Shown: piece by piece, positions 23,825-36,700 of the stretch
Position numbering within the stretch: the stretch's first letter is position 1
Layout: each line of letters begins with the position of its first letter
Origin: Aphrophora alni
Lineage: Eukaryota > Arthropoda > Insecta > Hemiptera > Aphrophoridae
Assembly: GCA_963513935.1 (NCBI GenBank)
Contig: OY740769.1
Coordinates: 101,101,762-101,165,761, forward strand
DNA length: 64,000 bases
Reading direction: 5' to 3'
Notes under the pieces: model-generated
Database searches by the model: none
Told to the model about the DNA's origin: nothing
What the model saw: only the letters and a program-made list of their open reading frames with translations
Position numbers and translations under genes: made by a program

Positions 23825-24571
23825 CTGAACTCGTCAAACATTTCTTATGTGCTATTATAGTTTTATCTACTCTTATATGAAATATGGAATAATCATGTGG
23901 GGGCGACTCTTCAAGTTGTGAACTAAAGAGTCTTAAAAAAAAAAAGAAAGAAAAATAGTTTTTGGGTTTTGACTTGTTTAAAAAAAAAGGAATCCGGCAG
24001 GAAGACTTTCAAAAGCTTGGAAATATTAACTTTTCCAAGTCTATATATTTACGTGACAATTATATATAATTGGATCAAATCTAAACCAGTTTATAACAAA
24101 GATTTTCGTGATTATAACACAAGAGAAGCAAATCGTTTACAGTATCAGCCTCATAGACTAAATATTTACAGAAAGCTTCCCTCACATGCTGTTATAAAAT
24201 AGGGTAGGACTGTAAGAAAGGTTTAAGATGTTCAAAATCACCCTAAGACAGATTTTATTATCCAAGTCCATGTACCCTGTGATTGAATTTAGAATCCATT
24301 TATGTTATTATAAATCCTTGAATCTCTTATTGCAGTCCATTTTTAGTTGAAAATTTTAATTCAATTTGTCATTATTTGTTAAATTTAATTAGAATTTTTA
24401 ATTTATTGTTTTATTGTATTATTTTATGTTCTGTTTATTTTTAATCACTATTTTATTGTACAGTTTAATTATTGAATAATTAATTAATGTTATTTAACTG
24501 ATGAAAAGTAACTACAGCCATACAAATTAAGTTTAATTTTGTCATAGGCTCTAATAAATGAAATGAAATAG
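23825..24571 (+). mobile_element. 5'-truncated LINE copy (CR1/Jockey-like 3' end)
   Basis: After YYSYIYSYMKYGIIMWGR-like residues the reading includes FKSLEILTFPSLYIYVTII, then DYNTREANRLQYQPHRLNIY and KLPSHAVIK. This is the characteristic conserved tail after the reverse transcriptase domain (LGILTLPSLYI...YNTR). It ends in an AT-rich 3' region and a short AATAAATGAAATGAAAT tail at about 24551-24570, as LINE copies do. No 5' part is present. Confidence 0.75.
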
Positions 24572-25248
24572 TTATATTACTTCCATAAGATTGTGCATAT
24601 CATTGGACGTTCTGCGTTAACCAGGGTGCACAAACTTGGAGGCGCCCAACACAACACCCCCCCCCCTGAAAAAATGCAAAAATATGAAACATCTACACAT
24701 TTAGTGTAGACTAGACTAATGGAAATCTGAAACCATTACGCTAAAAAAGATAGTCGTTGGGATTAAATCTCAGTCCTAATAATAGTAATGTTCAAAGTAG
24801 AGAAATGTTAAATGAAAAATTACAATATTTCCTGACAAACAATTTGATTATTTTAAAACCAATATAATAGTTTTTCTAAAAAATAAATATGATTCTATGA
24901 TCTTTCAACAGGAATATACTCATAGGTCTAAAAAAAAAATAATAATAATAAAAAAATCTGGTAGCCATTAAATCACTGTTTTAAAGGATTTAGGTGGTGA
25001 TGATCTAGGTTAAACCTATGTAATTATTTTTGTTAATCCTTTAGAGGTGAACTTCTGAATATATTGAATTAATTTCTATCAGATATTTTATATTACTGAC
25101 CATAGATGAAAATTTGTTTAAAATAATATCACAAACTTTCGAATTTATGTGTGGGAATGAAGTAAAATACACGACTTTGTTGTTACTCTTTACATAAAAT
25201 GCAACAACTATCTACTGGCTGAACTGAGTGGCTGGACTCTATCCCAGT
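24572..25248. other. AT-rich spacer
   Basis: Contains a C-run at about 24655 and the phrase GGAGGCGCCCAAC at about 24640, but no feature I can name. Confidence 0.4.
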
Positions 25249-25315
25249 TATACTTTGTCAAGTTCAGGTTGGCGGGTGGACCAGGGACTACTTGAGACGT
25301 GCATGTCGCTGGTAC

Positions 25316-27834
25316 GGCCATGTCGGAATTTGTAAAAACTAATTATGCCAAGATTTAGTACCTATTTCGTACTATTTAGTACCTCCAATCAAAAAATTAG
25401 TACCTCTTCCCTAACCGAGAAATCAAATTTTTTAAGGTGCCGGGCCAGCGACATGGCTCCCCGGCCATGATCGAATTTGAACTCAAAAATTACACCAAAA
25501 TTTAGTACCTATTTCGTACTATTTTTTACTTTCAATAAAAAAATTTGTACCTCAAAAGGTAACCGTGATACAGCCCGTTTAAGGTAAAGGTCAATGACCT
25601 CTCCGCCCGGCCATGTCGGAATTTGTAAAAACTAATTATGCCAAGATTTAGTACCTATTTCGTACTATTTAGTACCTCCAATCAAAAAATTAATACCTCT
25701 TCCCTAACCTAGTAATCAAATTTTTTAAGGTGCCGGGCCAGCGACATGGCTCTCCGGCCATGATCGAATTTGAACTCAAAAATTACACCAAGATTTAGTA
25801 CCTATTTCGTACTATTTTTTACTTCCAATAAAAAATTTTGTACCTCAAAAGGTAACCGAGATACAGCCCGTTAAAGGTAAAGGTCAATGACCTCTCTGCC
25901 CGGCCATGTCGGAATTTGTAAAAACTAATTATACCAAGATTTAGTACCTATTTCGTACTATTTAGTACCTCCAATCAAAAAATTAATACCTCTTCCCTAA
26001 CCGAGAAATCAAATTTTTTAAGGTGCCGGGCCAGCGACATGGCTCTCCGGCCATGATCGAATTTGAACTCAAAAATTACACCAAGATTTAGTACCTATTT
26101 CGTACTATTTTTTACTTTCAATAAAAAAATTTGTACCTCAAAAGGTAACCGAGATACAGCCAATTAAAGGTAAAGGTCAATGACCTCTCTGCCCGGCCAT
26201 GTCGGAATTTGTAAAAACTAATTATGCCAAGATTTAGTACCTATTTCGTACTATTTAGTACCTCCAATCAAAAAATTAGTACCTCTTCCCTAACCGAGTA
26301 ATCAAATTTTTTAAGGTGCCGGGCCAGCGACATGGCTCCCCGGCCATAAAGGAATTTGAACTCAAAAATCACACCAAGATTTAGTACCTATTTCGTACTA
26401 TTTTTTACTTCCAATAAAAAAAATTGTACCTCAAAAGGTAACCGAGATACAGCCCGTTAAAGGTAAAGGTCAATGACCTCTCTGCCCGGCCATGTCGGAA
26501 TTTGTAAAAACTAATTATGCCAAGATTTAGTACCTATTTCGTACTATTTAGTACCTCCAATCAAAAAATTAGTACCTCTTCCCTAACCGAGTAATCAAAT
26601 TTTTTAAGGTGCCGGGCCAGCGACATGGCTCCCCGGCCATGATCGAATTTGAACTCAAAAATTACACCAAGATTTAGTACCTATTTCGTACTATTTTTTA
26701 CTTTCAATAAAAAAATGTGTACCTCAAAAGGTAACCGAGATACAGCCCGTTAAAGGTAAAGGTCAATGACCTCTCTGCCCGGCCATGTCGAAATTTGTAA
26801 AAACTAATTATGCCAAGATTTAGTACCTATTTCGTACTATTTAGTACCTCCAACCAAAAAATTAGTACCTCTTCCCTAACCGAGTAATCAAATTTTTTAA
26901 GGTGCCGGGCCAGCGACATGGCTTCCCGGCCATGATCGAATTTGAACTCAAAAATTACACCAAGATTTAGTACCTATTTCGTACTATTTTTTACTTTCAA
27001 TAAAAAAATTTGTACCTCAAAAGGTAACCGAGATACAGCCCGTTAAAGGTAAAGGTCAATGACCTCTCTGCCCGGCCATGTCGAAATTTCTAAAAACTAA
27101 TTATGCCAAGATTTAGTACCTATTTCGTACTATTTAGTACCTCCAATCAAAAAATTAGTACCTCTTCCCTAACCGAGTAATCAAATTTTTTAAGGTGCCG
27201 GGCCAGCGACATGGCTCCCCTGCCATGATCGAATTTGAACTAAAAAATTACACCAAAATTTAGTACCTATTTCGTACTATTTTGTACTTCCAATAAAAAA
27301 ATTTGTACCTCAAAAGGTAACCGAGATACAGCCCGTTAAAGGCAAAGGTCAATGACCTCTCTGCCCGGCCATGTCGGAATTTGTAAAAACTAATTATGCC
27401 AAGATTTAGTACCTATTTCGTACTATTTAGTACCTCCAATCAAAAAATTAGTACCTCTTCCCTAACCGAGTAATCAAATTTTTTAAGGTGCCGGGCCAGC
27501 GACATGGCTCCCCGGCCATGAAGGAATTTGAACTCAAAAATCACACCAAGATTTAGTACCTATTTCGTACTATTTTTTACTTCCAATAAAAAAAATTGTA
27601 CCTCAAAAGGTAACCGAGATACAGCCCGTTAAAGGTAAAGGTCAATGACCTCTCTGCCCGGCCATGTCGGAATTTGTAAAAACTAATTATGCCAAGATTT
27701 AGTACCTATTTCGTACTATTTAGTACCTCCAATCAAAAAATTAGTACCTCTTCCCTAACCGAGTAATCAAATTTTTTAAGGTGCCGGGCCAGCGACATGG
27801 CTCCCCGGCCATGATCGAATTTGAACTCAAAAAT
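25316..27834. repeat. Tandem array, 293-bp dimeric unit, about 8.6 copies
   Basis: GGCCATGTCGGAATTTG or a one-base variant recurs at 25316, 25609, 25902, 26195, 26488, 26781, 27074, 27367 and 27660, exactly 293 bp each time. Every unit holds two related halves (147 and 146 bp): the second begins GGCCATGATCGAATTTG and both contain TTTAGTACCTATTTCGTACTATTT. This is a higher-order dimer, as in many satellites. Units differ by only a few substitutions and no net indels. The last unit is cut shortly after CTCAAAAATT. Confidence 0.95.
25588..27651. promoter_or_regulatory. Eight perfect AGGTCA-A-TGACCT palindromes (IR-1, EcRE-like)
   Basis: AGGTCAATGACCT occurs at 25588-25600, 25881-25893, 26174-26186, 26467-26479, 26760-26772, 27053-27065, 27346-27358 and 27639-27651, once per unit with no substitution in any copy. 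Two AGGTCA half-sites inverted with one spacer base is the optimal binding site for the ecdysone receptor EcR/USP and is bound by some other nuclear receptors. AGGTAA (AGGCAA in one unit) lies directly upstream and may be a weak third half-site. Binding in vivo is inferred, not shown. Confidence 0.6.
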
Positions 27835-27898
27835 TTATGTAGTCATTGGCCTCAGGTAGTCCCTGGTCCACCCGCCAACCTGAACTTGACAAAGTATA

Positions 27899-30800
27899 GT
27901 GCATCATTGTTTGTGAGGTTAGTTCATTGTGCACATCACGTTTTTTGTATTATATATGGGGGTTTTTACAGTTAAAAATAGAACACTTTTTTTTTTTGGA
28001 ATATTTCAAAAATATCCATAATTTTTTTAAGTACGGTATTTTTTTAATTTCCAAACAAATGACATGACAATAAATATCATAACCTCCAAAACAAAGAAAA
28101 AAAATCAGTGGTTTTATGGCTATCAGAGATATATAAAATATATATAAATCTATTTTGTGGTTTTTTAAATAAATACATGACAGAACCACAAAATAGACCC
28201 CAGTCTTCCTAGTCTCTAGTATGGTTCAGTCTCTAATGGGTTAAGCTAACTTTTAAGGCGATCGCATGACTATCATAGCGTCTATCAAAATCCTAAAATT
28301 TGTACTTTATTATATTTATTGTAGATATGAATGGGACGACAAAAATAAATTTAGTTTGTTATAAATATTTATTACCCCACTTTACGTGTGTATCTTTTTG
28401 AACAGTTCAAACCGCACATCAAGATTTATTCAAATTTTTACCAAAGTATATAATTATATTATACAATGACAAGGGTTAATAAAATGTTACAAGACTTGTT
28501 AAACAAATATAGATATACTTTAAAAAACTAATTTCTTATACAGTATACATTTAAAAAAACAATTTCTTAATGTTAAATAGATAAAAACAAAATAACCTAT
28601 GATGCTGCCGAGTTAAATCTTTAGTAAAAAATAGTAAAACCAGTTAATAGAGCAAAAACTCAAATTTATTGTTTTCCTTAACCAACTTCAATTTTGAATT
28701 AACGGAACAAATACAATCATTCAAAATTTATTCAAGAGAAGAAATTGAATAAAGGTGAAATATCAACTCTGTTCAAATTTCTCTCTACATCTGCAATATA
28801 AAGTAAACAGTAACTCCCCAGACCTGATTAAGAGAAAATCTTGGATTCATTATCAAGTCTAGCTGAACCTAGACGGAAAAACCACTCAGTCATCAGCTGA
28901 TAAAATTTGTTTAAAGAACCCCTAAGCCATAAAGGTTTATAATTTAGTTTCTCTCATGTACTTAAAGATCTACGTTTTCCTACAATCAAAGCTGCATCAT
29001 TTACATAACCATGTAAACAAAACTACAAGAAGTAACACTTAGTGTCAACAAACTGTTGTTATTAATATGTTTTTATGTTCCGAATATAAATCAATTCCTG
29101 TTATCAAGTGATAAACTGCTTTTCATGTTTTTAGCCGTTCTTTGTGTAGCACAGTTCTGTGTTGAGGTTATTAAATAATATAATCGAGTTTATATTTAGT
29201 CTTTGTATTGACTGCTCAAAAGATTAGTCCCTATCTTAGGTTGCAAATAGTATTGTATGTAATGCCGACATATTGACCGAGACGTTTGGCAATGTTGATA
29301 TTGTCAATGTATATTAGAGATAACGATAGTTTTGTTAATGTCAATACCCAGAGTTGTGTATTAATTATGTTCAATAATAAATATGTTAAAAGATTACAAG
29401 TATTTAATTTAATATACCACAAATGTAGCATCGTAGGTTATATTTTAATTTCAGTTTCCAACATGGCTCTAGGCTAGTTTGGTAAGTAAGGCTATGTTGG
29501 TTTTATCATTTCAATGCTCCAAGTTTATCAATTGATTACAGGACTTTATTTATACTCCACGAAACTTTGTGTAGTAGTTTTTATATACACAAATGAAGGG
29601 AGATGTCCGATTAAGCTATATTAATATGAAACAATCCTTCATTATCTAGAAAAAGGAAACTGTTGTCATTACATCTTACGGCCTCATCATAAACAAACAT
29701 CATACTTATCCACTTTGTTTACCCATGCTACATCTATTTTGCGTTAATCACATTTTCAAAACACTTATTCATGAAACATGCATAAAGTCATATTGTATTA
29801 GTCACTTAGGAGATTTATGACGTGCTAATACTTAGGATGTGTTAAAAGTTTTCTTACTGGTGTTTGTATTTAAGTTAATGTTAGGATTAAATTTAATGGT
29901 TAACTTTTTAAGCTATGTCCCTAAGATAGTTGCAAGAGCATAAACAATAGTTGCTACAAGATATAAAAAGTTAGGAAATTGCAAAATTACGCAATATGTA
30001 TAAGCAAGAGGTAAGAATACAGAGTGAGATATGAATGACACCAAGAAGAGACATGACCAAGAGTTGTTGGCGGGGATCAATTGACCAGATGCTGGCAAAA
30101 AGGACAGTCTTTGCGGTAGATCACTGGAAGGGCTGGGTAACTGAGGGAAATCAAAAGAAGCTAAACAAGTAGACACTGCAGCAGAACCCTTTGAACGCGG
30201 TGACTATGGGACCTGGCATGTTTGAGCTTCAGAGATAAATTGAGTAAACAGCGTGGAACTCTGTTCGTTAATGGTGCTTGTATCGATCAGCCTGTATGGA
30301 GGAAAGTTTAGTTTAATTGTGATTCTTGTCGGAACATTTGTTTTCGGTCTGGGTTAAGTCCAGTATATTAGTCTAGATAGCTCTGGCAATGATAATATTA
30401 CAAACTGTATAATAATATTGTAATATTATTAAAAGGATAATAGACTGAACCACTGATCTTTATTCCATGCTCCTTAATATAAATACCAATAACCGTTTTC
30501 CGTAACACCGGCTGTCCTTTGACTACGTTGTGTTTTGTACAATTTGTTGTTTGAGTGTGTATTATGAGCTATAGTGACAAATACAATATGACTTTATACA
30601 AGTGTTTTGAAAATGTGATTAATCACAAAACAGCTGTAGCACATGTAAACAAATTGGATAAGTATGATATGTAGGGAAAAAAATTATTATTATGATCACA
30701 AATAATCATATCAACTGAGTGCTAAATGAATTAGTTTTAGTAGGGTTACAAACCTCCAAATCATAAAAAATTATTGTACCAAGTCGGTAAAATAATATTT

Positions 30801-30900
30801 TTTTCTTGGGTTGGATTTTTTAAAAACTGTGTTCAAATAACATACAAATTATTATTACATTTTTCTTGAAAGAATGTGACGTACTCGAAGCTGCCTAATG
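27899..30900. other. AT-rich intergenic stretch
   Basis: Short open stretches near 28000, 29300 and 30000 lack coding character or overlap one another on opposite strands. No transposon ends were seen. Confidence 0.5.
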
Positions 30901-30906
30901 TCCGAA

Positions 30907-31205
30907 CTAGTGATGTGCGAGTTCGAATTAAAATACTCGGTGAATGCGAGTATCAAAATCCTCGGAACGTTCCGATTATTAAAATCCTCGGATTCGAAAT
31001 AAAATATTCGGACAAAATATTCGTAACTAGGAACAAGGAGACGATATAATAATCGTTAGTAAATTCACTGATTGGTAAAGCTGAGTTCGAATCAGATGCA
31101 CAAAATCACTCTGCGCAGATACTCGATATCGAAATAATAATACGAATATTGAAATCATTTGAAACTGATTAATTCGATTATCCATTTCACCCGAGTATCA
31201 ACAAC
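30907..31205. repeat. Possible hAT-type MITE remnant
   Basis: Starts TAGTGATGTGCGAGTTCG, a common hAT-like terminus, followed by many short CTCGG/ATTCG reiterations and the palindrome CGGAACGTTCCG (30963-30974). A matching inverted right end (ending CACATCACTA) is missing, so this is a truncated copy or a chance resemblance. Confidence 0.35.
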
Positions 31206-33410
31206 GCTGGTCCAAACAACTAACAATGCACTTCCCCATTGTTCATCTTTAAATTAACTGTCGTTTAGACTCCTCTTTCTCATAATCCCCCCCTCCCCTC
31301 TTCTCATCAATTTTTTCACGATCAATTTAGAGAACACGAAACTTTAATGGGATCTGTGAGTCCAGAGTGATACCACTCTGCCTAAAGTGGTGTAAGAGTA
31401 GCATGTAGTGCCATAGTGGATAAGGCCTATGAGGCGTGAGTCCCACTATGGTCTCACGTGGTACTTAAAGTGTTAAAACATTATTTTAATATGAGGTACT
31501 GTACAAGTGATAATGACGTAACCCCCCCCCCCAACCTTCGCCTCTCCCACCAGTACAATTTCAAGTTACTGCGTATCTGACACTCTTAGCAACAGTTGTT
31601 GTTTTCAGTGTTTGTGATAAAGAGTGTTGAATATAAGTGTTAGTGATGAAATTTTTAAATTATTATGAGATAACCCTTTTATTTCTCACATAGTCTACAA
31701 AAGTTATATGATGAGTTATAATATGTCAAGGCCAATTTGAAGGCCACAGAGTGTAAAGAAGTAGTTTTTAGAATATCTATCGTCCGTTGTATGTGCAATA
31801 CTGTACAGTCCCAAAAACGTGGACCGATTAATCATATTTTTATCTAATAATGTTTGTCATATCGAGGTAGGTATTTTTTTTATACTTCAAGAGTTAGCTG
31901 CCATAAAAAATAATAATACTGTAATAAAAATTTTAAAAACATTTTGCCTCTAATTACCCAAACAAAACGTGCCGATTCGTAAGTTATCGGTAGAAAACCA
32001 AAAAATCGGCCACCTGCTATTATAAAATACTTAATTTTACACAATAGGCTCTACCGATTACGTTAAAATTTTAGGATATGTAATAAATAACTCAAACCCG
32101 CGTGCAAAATCGGAATTAAAGACATATCAAAAGTAATTGGTAAACAAGCAAAATAAACCTTGACTGACAACCATAAGACGGCGTCCATGGTTTATTTCTA
32201 AATTTTTGATTGACAACTACAAAACTGACAATTTTGGTGACTTAGTTTTTATTTGTTTTTTGGGGATGGGTGAGTGAGAAAGTTTGTGCAATGTTTTTGC
32301 AACATTCATTTTTCTTCTTACTTAGGTGCTGCGTTTGCATCAAGTTTGAATACCTTATATGTCTAGCGAATTTCTAACAAAATCTCGCTCATTGAAACAT
32401 CGGAAATCATGAAATTGTTAACCATCTTGTTATAGGAGTAAATTTGCTACATTTTTCCTCACTACACGCTAAATGGAATTTAATTGTTATATCGGCTTCT
32501 GGATGACATGGAAAGGCGGGGAACATTGCGTTGGTAAGCTTTGGCTAACTATAGGGTGCTCCAGAACTAAAATACACAGGTTATTCCAAAAATTGTATAT
32601 GTTTTTTCTGATAATTTTTAAATGTATCTATTGTAATATTTTTTCCATGTTCATTTTCCTCTCCACAAAACGGAAATTTTGTTTTTAGAAAATGGTATAA
32701 ATTACTTACTTCTGGCGTCTTAGAGTAACTTGAAACTATAGTTTGGAAGTTTTCATTTAATGCGACTACTTCGCGTATCTAGAAATATGGTAGGCCTACT
32801 CCACCGATAAAATATTATCTAATCTGAAAAAAAGGCAGAAAAAACGAGGAAAGATTGTTAATAACAAAAGCTAAATAACCATTAATTGAAATGTGTGTAA
32901 TTGATTATAATGTTATTTATTATTCCACACCAACATAATAAAGTTTGATCTTATACATTGTATGTAGAAAACTGTATAATCAGACAGAAGTGGCGTGATG
33001 TCTGCTTACAATGTAACCGGGTTTGTCTTCCATTTTCACATTTTCAATTGCAACACCGCGATTGTTCTGTTTCCATAGCTGTGGCTGTATTCATTCGCTC
33101 CTGTGTCCTCAGAGATATGTTGCATACCTCACTCGCCCGTTCTAAAACTTTGTCAACACCAATTAAAAATCGTTTATCTTAAAGGCAGTACCTGATTATT
33201 AGTTCCTGGGAAATACTGCTACTTTGTGGTAACGCGTTACGCCTTGGTCAATCTGGTAATAGGTGAGCATAACCTATTATTTAAATCATCTATTACTGGC
33301 TTGCAGCCAGCTAGCTATGTCGTCACATTACACGCTATTATTTCAATTGACTGTTATGATGTTAAAGTTAGGTAAGATGTTTAGTGTTGTTGAGGAGACA
33401 ATATATATAT
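31206..33410. other. Intergenic DNA upstream of CYP6 gene 1
   Basis: A short hairpin occurs at 31411-31452 (CCATAGTGG ... CCCACTATGG), with a C-run near 31522. No gene was recognised. The promoter and the non-coding first exon of the P450 gene may lie here. Confidence 0.4.
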
Positions 33411-33413
33411 ATT

Positions 33414-33543
33414 CATAATTAAAAGCTAAATAACCACTAGGTAGCAATTTGTTGAGGAGATAAAATGGATACAAAAAGGTTTATATCCATTTTGTCTCCT
33501 CAACAAATTTCTCCCCTAGTGGTTATTTAGCTTTTAATTATGC
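33414..33543. repeat. Near-perfect foldback hairpin
   Basis: The left arm (33414-33475) and right arm (about 33480-33543) are inverted copies with few mismatches (CATAATTAAAAGCTAAATAA paired with its complement), joined by a loop of a few bases. Total 130 bp, no coding content. It lies 249 bp before the start codon of CYP6 gene 1. Confidence 0.85.
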
Positions 33544-33620
33544 ACGTAAAATACTATCATTATAAGTTCGTTTTTACTTGCCTTAAATAAAAATTACAAA
33601 ATATGAATTTCTTAAAATCC

Positions 33621-33621
<1 letters not shown>

Positions 33622-33656
<35 letters not shown>
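33622..33656. repeat. (TA)n microsatellite
   Basis: About 17 TA units, between the foldback hairpin and the 5' splice acceptor of the P450 gene. Confidence 0.9.
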
Positions 33657-33661
<5 letters not shown>

Positions 33662-33791
33662 AAATTAATTAGAATACTAAATTTTGTCCATCACAATACT
33701 TTTTCTCTATACACAATAAACAAATGTTTTAGTAATCCCTCAAATTGTAATTAATTGTTATATTTGTTTCAGAAATACCTAAATTAGAATC

Positions 33792-36700
33792 ATGGACATC
33801 CTTTTTGATTCCATTGCTTTAAATTTAGCTTTAGCTGCTGTTTTCCTAATTGTATGTATTTACTTCTATTCCACTGCAACATTTAATTACTGGAAAGATC
33901 GTGGAGTTCCATTTGCGAAGCCAACACCATTTTTTGGTGGTTTAATAAATCAACTTATAAGAAAGAAAAGTTTGGTTGAATTTGTTGAAGATATATATAA
34001 GCAAGTGAAAGGACATAAATATGGTGGATTTTTTGAACTTAGAACACCTTCACTAATTATTGTGGATCCTGAACTTGTGGAAAGAGTCCTTATTAAAGAC
34101 TTCACACATTTCTATAATCGAGGGCTTCCTTTTGATAAGGATATTGATCCTTTAAGTGCACATTTATTTAATTTAGAAGACGATGTTTGGCGTAATTTAA
34201 GATATAAACTTACACCAACGTTTACAACAGGGAAATTGAAAGGGATGTTTGAACAAATTTGTAATTGTGGCGATGGGGTTATTAAATATATTGAAGAAGA
34301 AACAAAAACAAAAAAACCTATAGAAAACTTATCGCTGGTTAGTAATTTTACTTTGGATGTCATCGCAAGTTGTGCTTTTGGTCTACAAATGGACCCTAAT
34401 AATGAATTGAATAAAAATTTTCGTAATGCAGTAAAGGAAGTTTTCTCACCTTCTGGACTTGGGAATCTAAAACAATTTTTGGTTTTTTATTCACCAAAAT
34501 TAGCCAAGCTATTAAAAATTAAAGTAATTCCAGTAGGTGCAGAAAAAACTATTATGACCATAGTAAAGGAAACAATAAAGTTTCGAGATGAGAATAACAT
34601 AAATAGAAACGATTTTATTCAGTTGTTGTTGAATTTACAAAAACAAGAACAAAATGCAAAATTTGAACCCATAATTGATAAAGAACACTATCCTGAAGAT
34701 GACGTTATTGATCAACTGAAATATGCGGGCAATAATGTGGAAGAAGAAAATGAGAATAAAAATAAAAAAGGTATGTCTATTTATATTATTAAATGTTGTT
34801 TTTTATAACAAAAAACCTGAGTCTTATTACAAGGAACTAGGTTGTTAAAGTAGAAGAAGGAGCTTGATATTTTAAAATTTAATTTTGATTTCAAAGAGAC
34901 AAGGTAGTGACAAAATAACATTTTAAAATATAAGGGATGAAAATTGTGTAATTCTGCACTATTTATATCATCATTGTACAATGGAGAACACTATTGGTTA
35001 CTCACAATTTTCTCTTTCCCTCCTATTTTCTTTATTCATAATTGGAATAGAAAATTAAAACTTTGTGTTTAGAATATGATTTTTGTTATAATAACCTTCT
35101 TTTTAAATTTCTTCTGAGAGGGTGTTGTGGAGGGGGTAACTCAGTTATTTTAAGGTATTGGGGGGGGGGGAATACTTTATTTTAATGGTGACAATGCGTA
35201 AGAAAAATATTAAAAATGAAACAAAATTCCTTGGATCCAATCCAAAATGGCGGCCAGTTAAAATTTTTAAAAAAGAGTTCAATAAATTCATTTTTCATAT
35301 ACGAGTAAGAAAGAATATATATAACATATATAACAAAAACAATTTTCTTTAGAAATCCCCACATTTTGTAATTTTGATTTTTCTTACCTTTACACTAGCA
35401 AAAATGTTTTTGAGATAAAATAGTTTTAGATACTACATTTTTTGTATTTTGTTGTTGTCCGATTACAAAAACCTGTAACGAGCTAACTGTGTGGTTGTTA
35501 TCCAGTTGCTTAGAGTTTAGATTAATTATGTCTTATTTTCCTTATGTTACCACAGTTCAACTAACTTCTAGCAAACAAAAATTTAACCTAAAGTTGCCAA
35601 ATATTATCTAAATTTTTTGTTATTATATTCATATTACTTGGCAAAAACACCCTTAGAGTATCGGACAAATAACTTTGTTATAAATTCTCCACTTTGTGTG
35701 CTTCCGTTTTGTATTGACTCAGTGGAATTATATTGTCTTTTTTCCATCCCCCCCCCTCTTTTCAACTCAACGATACCTTTAAAAAGATCATAATATGACT
35801 CGCAAAAACTTTTTGATAGCTCTGTATAATATAATTGATAATTTAAGATTTTATATCAGTGTATGTGTATGAATAACTTGGGATATTCTGAACACGTTCT
35901 GTCATGCATGTTGAATGTCAAATATAAATTAACTAAATTTCTTTCATGCAGCTTTCTTCACAGATTCTATCCTTGCAGCTCAGTCCTTCATTTTCCTTGT
36001 TGGTGGATCAGAGACAGTGTCATCAACAATTGGTTTCTGTTTGTTCTGTTTGGCTCAAAACCTTCACATACAGGAGAAGGTTCAAAAAGAAATTGATTCC
36101 GTCTTGGAGAAATCTTCAAATCTGTGGTCCTATCAAGTAGTCAAAGAATTGACTTATCTTGAGCAAGTTGTAGAAGGTGATTATAAATTACAATTATTGA
36201 TATTAGGTTAAATAAACTGTACGCTAATCTCACTTAATATTTTATTTATTTAAATTTTAGTTGTTTTGTTATTATGATTTGTATTGTATGAAATTATATT
36301 ACTATCAATGAATACAGATTTCAAATGTATTAAATAATGCTGAGTTAAATTATTGCAAAAATATAGACAAACAAAATTTTTAAAAAAATATCATTTATAT
36401 TTAAACGATTTTATAGATATAGTGAGATGTCTGCAATTGCCTCTCAAAATGTTAAGATAAACTGATGTATAGCCTAGATAGGATATTCATAAACTATTAT
36501 TTACAGCAAACTCAAATTTTAAATTATAAAACATTTGCTTTCTGAGTGTGTCTTCAAGTGTTTTTCTCATTAATTTCTTGGGAATTTTAACTACTTCTTT
36601 GACTCTCTTAATCCACATCCTTGCGCAACCTCTTTCAGGATCGTCCAATTTCTTTCTTCCTCCGGGAATGTCTATATAAACATCTAAACTATAATTTGTC

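Larger units (their letters stand above)
25249..27898. mobile_element. Inverted-repeat-flanked element carrying an internal tandem array
   Basis: The 43 bases at 25249-25291 (TATACTTTGTCAAGTTCAGG...) are the exact reverse complement of 27856-27898; the match then continues with a mismatch into TGAG. Everything between is the 293-bp tandem array plus short linkers. If TA is the target duplication, the element starts TACTTTGTC on each side. There is no coding sequence, so it would be non-autonomous. Confidence 0.75.

Noticed and set aside
25316..27834. Regularly spaced repeats that might suggest a CRISPR-like array
   Set aside because: The whole 293-bp unit is repeated head to tail with no unique spacers, and the genome is eukaryotic. 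It is satellite DNA.
29231..29477. Open frames on opposite strands that overlap each other
   Set aside because: Compositionally ordinary AT-rich frames with no motif, splice context or repeat identity.
29913..30176. Minus-strand hydrophobic frame of 87 codons
   Set aside because: It resembles a membrane protein only by composition. The start is weak and there is no supporting context.
34112..34363. Open minus-strand frame inside P450 exon 1
   Set aside because: Antisense shadow of a clear CYP6 exon. The same holds for minus frames at 59755-59943 and 59991-60212 in gene 2.
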